Below the pieces are notes generated by a model. That model saw only the letters and a list, made by a program, of their open reading frames with translations, searched no databases and was not told the origin of the DNA. DNA of 64,000 nucleotides from Cynocephalus volans. Lineage: Eukaryota; Chordata; Mammalia; Dermoptera; Cynocephalidae. Each line of letters opens with the position of its first letter. The first letter of the stretch is position 1. This document shows positions 57,131 through 64,000 of the stretch, piece after piece. The position numbers and the translations under genes were made by a program. Where the stretch lies: positions 47,858,907 to 47,922,906 of the forward strand of contig NC_084463.1 in NCBI RefSeq assembly GCF_027409185.1. Reading direction: 5' to 3'.

Positions 57131-59099
57131 AAAGGGGTACTGGTCTCCGTCTGCCTTTTCCAAATATATGGGAGGCAGGGTCTCCAATCCACCACCCTGT
57201 GCTTCATTCTACCCTTTTCTAGGGCTTGCAGTAATATCCTAAATTTCCATTTCCTTCTCCGCATTCCCAGTTCTCCAACTTCCCCTCTCCAATTCAGAAC
57301 ATTGTCAACTATTTGTCCTTTATCGTACATTTCAAACAGACACAGTATTTTAATTGTTCATCATATTTTCACACAGCAATTGATGGCTCATTTTAAAATA
57401 TTTGTTTTTGCTTTTTTAATATTTCACATGACAGGAAAGCATAGAATAATTACCTCACACTCTGCTATATATAAAAAAAATCTTTGCTCCTCCTCTCCTC
57501 TTATCTTCCTTAGGCACAGACGCCTTATCAGAATGCCTTTGGGTTGAGGTTCCCCTTTGGAAACTTGACAGGATAATGTGTCCTCAGCCACCCTCCTATC
57601 CTCGGTGTCAAAGCTGTGTGGGGTTGAGACAAGATGCCCACAGCAGCCGTATCTCTTGGAGTGTGTGGTGAACATCAGCCCCTGGTTCATCTCCCAGAGG
57701 ACAGCCTGAGGTATGGGCCTGGATGGAGCCTCTCAGGGAGCAACTGGATGTGTTGGGTCTGGTGGGAAATCTGGTCTGCCCTTCACCTAAAAAGCTAACC
57801 CCTTGGACATTGAGATTTTCTTTCCCTATCCCCACTTTTTATTCCTTCATGATCAGCCAATCAGATGCTGGTACTGAGAGGAAAAGACAAATTATTTCTG
57901 CCTTCTGGAGATTCTCAGGTTTGTGAAGGAAGAAAAACTATTCCAAAGGATAAGGGAAACCCACCCCAGCAAGGTGGTACAGGAACTTTGGGCACAGGGT
58001 GAGGATTGGTGGACAGAGCAGAGTGTCTCCTGGGAGGGTGGTTATTAGGCATTTTAATGAGCCAGATGCGGGGGAGAGGATGATCCAAGTGATAGGATGG
58101 CCTGACTTGACACTTGTGTTTGCTGTTCTTGTTTGTTGAGGGCTGTAGCTGTCCATTTTCTTAGTGGCTTTTCCAGGGTATTTCTGCAGAGACCGTATTA
58201 CTTGGTGTGTGCAGTCACTGCAGTCTTTGTTTTCTTGGCATGTGTTCAGCCAATGTTTTTCACAGAGATTTTCTTGAATACCAGGTGTTAAAAAAAGAAA
58301 AAGAAAAAGAAAAAAGAAAGGAGAAGAAACAAAAAGCCTCACCTCTTTTAGTTATTGTGGATGTCTCTGAGCTGGGGCATTTCTTTTAGACAGGCTGCTT
58401 AAAACTCAGCTTCATTCAGCCTTTACTTCCTGCTTAACTCAATCTAGAGATTAGCCAGTGCTTAAAATGAGGGTCTTTTCTGAAAATGTGTTTTTTCCTG
58501 GGCATGCAACAGGGCTTTCTCAGTATCACAGTGTATCTGGATTGCTATGAATATTCTAATTTTTGAAAGAAACTTTCACTGCAGCTTTAGGTGGTCTAGT
58601 GTATGTGTCAACTGTAATTTATTGTTCCAGACTGCTGCAGGCTTTTTGTTTACTTAGCAGCATTTTCAAGCCATTCCTGCCAATTTTTTACACCAATTGC
58701 CTTCTGACTTAGACAAAACAGAAAACTGAAGCTTTTTTCAGATCTTTGGGTAGCCCCCAGACAGATTGTAATACATAAACACAATGATTTGCATATAAGA
58801 TCTGCACTGCTCTTTCTGGAATCAGTGACCAGAGGGACTAGGAACTAGGAATGTTGTCTTCAAGACTGGCACCAAATCAGGGAGGGATTGGGGCAAGGAC
58901 AAGTGAAAACTCCAGAAGGCTTTCCTACCATTTCTCTTTTTAAAAAAAAAATTTTGCATCAACATCGTTGCTATAAACCTTCAGTCTTTTTCAAGAGTTT
59001 AGAAAATCTTGTTTCCGGCAGTTCTTGTTTTTCCATGTTTCTGTCAGGGAACAGGTGTTTGGAGCAGCTCACTCTGCCATTCTGCTGACCTCACTGTCC
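57131..59099. other. Probable intron of the zinc-finger gene, otherwise unassigned
   Basis: No KRAB, zinc-finger or other domain in any frame. The 134-codon minus-strand ORF at 57938-58342 is unrecognised. Confidence 0.35.
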
Positions 59100-59710
59100 C
59101 TGGTCTCTGTGGTATTTGATTATCTAAATGAGTTTTCTTGTGCCATTACTATACTATCTTGATTAGTGTTGGTTTGAAGCAGGTTTTAAAATTATGAATT
59201 GTGAGACCTAGTTTGCTCTTTTTCATGTTGTATTCTGAGTCCCTTGTGATTTCATATGAATTTCAGCATCAACTTTTCAGTTTCTATAGAATAGTCACTG
59301 GGATTCTGATAAAGATTGCATTGAATCTGTACATTGTTGTGGGGAGTATTGCCATCTTAATAATATTTAGCCTACTGATCCATGAACATGAGATGGTTTT
59401 CCATTTATTTAGATCTTTAGCTTTTTCCAACAACGTTTGTAGTGTTCAGAGTATGAATTTTGTACTTTTGTTAAAATTTTTCCTATGTATTTATTTTTTG
59501 GGTGCTATCACAAATTGTTTTTTCCCTTAATTTTATTTTCAGATATTTTATTGCAAATGTGTAGAAGTACAGTTGTTTTTGTATATTAACTTTACACCTC
59601 TGACCTTGGTGAACACACCTTCATCTTGGTTGCTTCCAAGTTATGAAAATTATGAACAATGCTGCTATCAACATCCTTGTGCAGGTTTTTGTGTGGACCT
59701 CTGTTTTCAA
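59100..59710 (-). repeat. Old LINE-1 fragment, antisense
   Basis: 'gcattgaatctgtacattgttgtgggg', 'tttccatttatttagatc', 'aattatgaacaatgctgctatc' and 'caggtttttgtgtggac' are standard antisense L1 phrases from ORF2 and the 3' end. The 109-codon plus-strand ORF here is an antisense shadow. Confidence 0.7.
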
Positions 59711-59843
59711 CTCATTTGCATAAACCCACCTTTGGGGATTAGTTTGGGGTCCAGGAGACACCTCTCATCCCCATGGGATGGGGATGAAAACAATTCCCTC
59801 CATGAAAATTAAGTTGATATGGGTTTATGATGAGGTTTATGTA

Positions 59844-59850
<7 letters not shown>

Positions 59851-59875
<25 letters not shown>

Positions 59876-59890
59876 ATTTGTGTGTGTGTG
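59851..59890. repeat. (GT)n microsatellite
   Basis: About 17 GT units, imperfect near the end. Confidence 0.9.
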
Positions 59891-60309
59891 TTGGAACCCA
59901 GTGATTTATCACAAGTGTTACTCTTCTGTGTGACAGGCCTTCTACTAGGTGCTGTAGTGAATAAAACTGAACAAATATCCCTGTTCACTTGAAGCTGGCA
60001 TAGGAAACAAGAGATGAGGGGTAGAAATAAAATACACAGTGTATCAGATGGTGATTACTGCTAAAGAGGGAGGGAAAGTTGCTGAAGAGTTCAGTGGCCG
60101 GAGCTGTGTGTGTGTCTATCAGAGCATTTCTTGAGGTCCTAAGGTTGTTATCTCTGAGGGTTAGTGAACTTTTGTGTTTGTGTGGGTGCACCCACCTGTA
60201 TGTGCAGAGACATAGTCTGTGAGATTTTGTATGTCTTTCTGGGTGGCTATGTGTGTATACTCTTTAAAATCTGGATTACTTTTCTTTGTTCCTATTTTCC
60301 CTGGTAGCA

Positions 60310-60700
60310 CCTTTATTTCCATGTTTGAGGAGGATTGGTATTAATTTTGTTTTTTAATGTTTAGTAGATATCAGGAGTGAAAGTATTTCATCCTTGGTTT
60401 TTATTTGTTGAGGGGTTTTTAATTTCTACATTAATCTACAACTGTAGGTCTGTTTAGATTTTCTATTTCTTCATGACTCGGTCTAAGTACATTGTGTGTT
60501 TCTTGACATTATCCACTCCACCAGTGTTATCCATTTGCTGGCATACCGTGAGAGATTTCTTCCATATGGTCTGAGGCATACAGATTTTGTAGTTGTGCTC
60601 TGCTGTTACTATGCATGAGTTCTGCTGCTATTGATGAGACACTTAGTTTGACAGTCTCTCTCATATATTTCTGTTAATATTGAGTTCTGGGGGCTTGTAT
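60310..60700 (-). repeat. Old LINE-1 fragment, antisense
   Basis: 'aggagtgaaagtatttcatcc', 'ttttatttgttgaggggtttt' and 'tccaccagtgttatccatttgc' are decayed antisense L1 ORF2 phrases. Confidence 0.5.
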
Positions 60701-61365
60701 GCATTAGCTAGCATTTGCTAGGTAAGAAACTAACCAAAATTCAATAGCTTAAAAAAAATTTGCTACAAGTTCTGTGGATACACATTTTGATGTGCATCCA
60801 GCTGGGCTTTTTCTATGCTAGAGTTGCCTGGATTACAAAAGAGACTTTAGTCACCTGGTGTCTTTACTGAGACTGGTTCGTTCAAGATGGCTTCATTCAC
60901 ATGTCCTATGGTTTGTGCTGACTCTTGGCTAGACCCTGTGTCTCCAACAGGATAGCTCCTGGTGGCTTCCTTATGATATGACTCTGTTTAAGAAGGAAAG
61001 AACCAGTGGCAAGTACCTTTCAAACCTATGTTTGCACCACATTTTCAAATGTCCCATTGGCCAAAGCAAGTCAAATGGCAAAGCACAAAGTTGACTGTAG
61101 AATCATACTGTAGGAGGACTTGGATACATGGAGACCTGTCACTGGGAAACATTACTGAAGAGTGTACCACAAGAAATATACATTATATACATTTTTGAAT
61201 ACATATACACGATCATTCATAGAAAATGTTGGGTTGCACAGTTTCCTTATGTTTAGGTATATAAAAGCTAGATGTGTTTTAGTGGGAACACGCATTTGTT
61301 TATTTGTTTTTACTTAAATGATTGCATTTTTAGGTAAAATTAGTTGTTGCTGAAGCAGTAGGTAC

Positions 61366-61455
61366 TGTACAAGTTCTTCAAAAAGTTCATGGAAGCATTC
61401 ATGTTATCTTTTAATTCAATTTTTACATGAACTTATTGAAGTACCCTCATATGTT
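61366..61455. mobile_element. Palindromic MITE, second copy
   Basis: 'gttcttcaaaaagttcatgg' is inverted as 'catgaacttattgaagtacc' about 60 bp on, with core 'tgttatcttttaattc'. It lacks the nested SINE of the copy at 34258-34440. No coding sequence. Confidence 0.65.
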
Positions 61456-61536
61456 TTCATTAACCGCCCCAAAAATTGTTTATCTAATTTCTACCAATTA
61501 GTATATTTGTAAATGCATCTTCAATGGGATGTTTGT

Positions 61537-61567
<31 letters not shown>

Positions 61568-61619
61568 GAGACATGAAGAACTACTCTCCCATAAGGCATC
61601 TTTAAAAAAAATTTTTTTT

Positions 61620-61768
61620 GGGCCGAGCCCGTGGCGCACTCGGGAGAGTGCAGCGCTGGGAGCGCAGCGACGCTCCCGCCGCGGGTTCGGATCCCATATA
61701 GGAATGGCCGGTTCACTCACTGGCTGAGTGCCGGTCACGAAAAAGACAAAAAAAAAAAAAAAAAAAAA
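61620..61768 (+). mobile_element. Young-looking, CpG-rich tRNA-derived SINE
   Basis: 'gggccgagcccgtggcgcac', 'gcagcgctgggagcgcagcg', 'cgcgggttcggatcccatat' and a shortened second monomer ('ggccggttcactcactggct'), then a long A tail (61741-61769). Both flanks carry an 'aattttttttt' run. It keeps many CpGs, unlike the other SINEs here. Confidence 0.85.
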
Positions 61769-61769
61769 A

Positions 61770-63039
61770 TTTTTTTTTTCCGGGTGTATGTGCAGACAGT
61801 TTTTTTCAGGAGAATCTACTCCCAAGCCACCCCCGTTCTCTGCTTTATTCACTTCACTTGTCTTCATTTTCAGCTGTACTGCCACAGTGTTGTGTGCATT
61901 TCCAAGAGCAACACAAAATGAATAAATCTTCAGTGAGCTGTTTATTCCTCACTTTGTTTTACATTATATTTTATGAGTTTTGTAGTGTCAATGAATTAAA
62001 ATTAAAAAGTATAAGTAAAACTCAGCTTGAGGGAAATGAGCATACATAAGATAAAATTGCCATATAGATATAGCAAGTTGTAAAACCTTAAAGTCGTCCA
62101 AATTGACTACAAACTTGTGTCTGATCTTTCTGGTGTCATGGCCAAAAGGCATTTCATTTATTCCATGATTGGAATGGAATTGGAGAGGAGAGTAAGCTAA
62201 ATTCTCATAGGACATCAAGACTTGATGACACTAGAGTTGGACAGACCATCTTCACTGGTCACAGAAATACTTTTAGTTTTCTGCAGTTGAAACGTTGTTT
62301 GTTTTGTTTTGTTTTTTGAAATCTCTAAAATGGTGTGGTCTCAGTCAGCTTTTGGAAGGCTGTACTTTTTCATGATTAAACCTGGATCATCTACAGGTTT
62401 GTGTCAAACAGGGGCACTTAAATAACTCTTCATGTTCCTCTCACCTCATCTGTACCTGCAGGTGTGTAGAACACTATGCAAAGTTATATTTTCTGGCAAA
62501 TATTCCCACTGTTCACTTGCCTTTTAACTCCTCAGCAGACCCTTGACATAGACCCCTTTCAGTTTTCCATGTTATGGCAGGCAACGGTGTGGCTCACAAT
62601 CCTTCAGAACATAACACACACTCCTTTTTCTCCTGTTTCTAATGACATTTTCTCAAGTCCTTCAGTTTCTCACCAAGAGTCTTGACACCCTTTCAGCCTG
62701 CACAGATGGTCTCCTGGAGGCCCAGCTTTTGCTTGGTCTCATAGTCAATGCCACAAATTGTTGCCTTTTATTTCCACAGCACCCCATTTCCTGGCATCAA
62801 ATTCTATTCCAGTTACCTGTTCTGCTTAGAAAACCACCCTCAAAACTTGGCAGCTGAAAATGGCTTCTTATTACTTCTGGTTTTGGCTTAGAGAGTCTCT
62901 CTCGCTGGCTTATCTCCCACACAGGTGCAGTAAGGTAGCAGTTAGGGTGGACCATGTGAAAGTACAGCTCGGCTGGTGGCCAAGAAGGCTCACTGGTGGC
63001 TCCAGTGGGTGCTGCTGGAGATTTATAGGGACTGACAAC
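61770..63039. other. Unassigned stretch
   Basis: No recognised gene. A (TTTTG)n tract is at about 62296-62317. Confidence 0.3.
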
Positions 63040-63470
63040 ATGCATATCTTCTGTATTAGGCGGTTTCGTGTTGGTTATAACAGAATACCTGCATCTGGGT
63101 AATGTATAAAGAAGAGAGGTTTATTTCTTACAGTTTGGAGGCTGGGAAGTCCACAGTTCAGGGGCACATCCGGTGATGGCCTTCTTATTGGTGGTGATTT
63201 CCTACAGATATCACAATGTGAGAAATGGCGAGAGCAAGAGGGCTAACGTCCCTTGCTCTCCTTACAAAGCCATTAGAACCATGCCCACGATAATTCATTA
63301 TTTCATAAATGGATTAATCCATTCATGAGGGCACAGTCCTCACAATCCAATCACCTCTCAAAGGCCCCAACTTTCAAATACCACAATTGAATTTGCCAAC
63401 TCTTAACACTGTTACAATGGGGATTACATTTCTAGTACATGAACTTTTGGGGACACATTTGACACATGAA
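63040..63470 (-). repeat. MaLR LTR, antisense
   Basis: 'cgtgttggttataacagaatacctgcatctgggtaatg', 'cagtttggaggctgggaagtcc', 'tgagggcacagtcctcacaatccaatc' and the far end 'tgaacttttggggacacatt' give an antisense MaLR LTR, nearly full length. Confidence 0.75.
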
Positions 63471-63779
63471 TCTTCTCATGGTCTTTCCATGTGACTCTCT
63501 ACTAGGATGGTCTAAGGGTGGTTTGGTTTCCTACACGGTGACTAGCTTTCCCCAAGATAGTGTTCCAAGTTACACTAGTGAAGTTGCACATCTTTTTATA
63601 GCCCTGCCTCTGAAGTCCAAAAATGACACTTTTGTTACATTCTGTTTGCCAAAGGATTCACTAAGGCCAGGCCAAGCAAGTCTCAAGGGGAATTAGTTTC
63701 CACCACAAAAGGAGGAGTAGGAAAGAAATCACGGCCACCTTTAATCTGCCAGAAATATCATTGTTACAATGTGTTTGTT

Positions 63780-64000
63780 CCAAATTCATTTAAATTTTTC
63801 CAGTGAGCACTTCTTTAAGTCACAGGTTATTTCAGAGTATATTATTCAGTTTTCAAACATTTGAGGTTTTTGTGGATATATATATATTTTTTGTTAGTTT
63901 CTAATTTAATTGCATTGTGGTCACAGAACATACATTACAAAGATTTCAAGTCTTGACATTTGTTTTATGGCTCAATGAATGTATGCTGTCTTGGTGAGTG
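63780..64000 (-). repeat. Old LINE-1 fragment, antisense, runs off the window
   Basis: 'tctaatttaattgcattgtggtcacagaac' and 'gctcaatgaatgtatgctgtc' are antisense L1 ORF2 phrases; it continues past the right edge. Confidence 0.6.

Noticed and set aside
57938-58342. 134-codon ORF with a hydrophobic start (MRLFVSSPFFFLFLFLFL)
   Set aside because: The apparent signal peptide comes from an A-rich/(AAAAAG) tract on the other strand; no homology recognised.

Overview
ORGANISM. This is nuclear DNA from a placental mammal: mostly AT-rich, CpG-poor, single-copy DNA packed with LINE-1, MaLR/ERV LTRs and SINEs. The SINEs are tRNA-Ile-like, often dimeric, with 'tggctcactcgggagagtg' and 'ggttcggatcccatatagg' cores. 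This resembles the colugo (Dermoptera, Galeopterus/Cynocephalus) CYN family. No Alu, B1, carnivore, bovid or horse SINE was seen, and at least one MST-like MaLR LTR is present, so a colugo is my best guess. A horseshoe-bat-type genome with a similar tRNA SINE remains possible.

LAYOUT. 0-9.5 kb: ERV/MaLR LTRs and unassigned DNA. 9.5-10.6 kb: a minisatellite, then an intronless divergent histone H3 gene on the minus strand with TATA and CCAAT boxes and a histone 3' stem-loop. 10.7-24.6 kb: LINE-1 territory. It holds an old full-length-like L1 (11.7-20.0 kb) split by a 2.6-kb internally deleted L1 with an ~80-bp VNTR, and a head-to-head L1 pair meeting near 24.1 kb. 25-31 kb: LTRs and unassigned DNA. 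32.1-33.7 kb: an intact four-exon FRG2 homologue (minus), bracketed by ~165-bp direct repeats. 35-40 kb: LTRs, a MER2-like DNA transposon and a full-length RBM22 processed pseudogene. 41.9-45.1 kb: a degenerate tandem duplication. 45.7-49.1 kb: a double-homeobox DUX relic (minus), broken by a second copy of the deleted L1 and by a solo LTR with a perfect 6-bp target duplication. 49.13-53.6 kb: a large nuclear mitochondrial insertion (ND4, tRNAs, ND5, ND6, start of CYTB, then part of 16S). It starts a few bases upstream of the DUX start codon, is interrupted by two LTRs and ends beside telomere-like repeats. 55.5-56.7 kb: a CpG-rich promoter and the 5'-UTR/ATG exon of a probable KRAB zinc-finger gene whose other exons lie outside the window. 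57-64 kb: old L1 and LTR fragments.

HOW IT FITS TOGETHER. FRG2 next to a DUX gene is the gene pair of the human 4q35 (FSHD) locus. Here FRG2 looks coding while its DUX neighbour is destroyed. The points I rate most worth following are the H3 variant with methionine at position 36, the FRG2-DUX locus, and the L1-derived VNTR composite element, which has two copies with the same internal deletion plus a stray VNTR piece beside the H3 promoter. All assignments are from reading the sequence; no database search was run.
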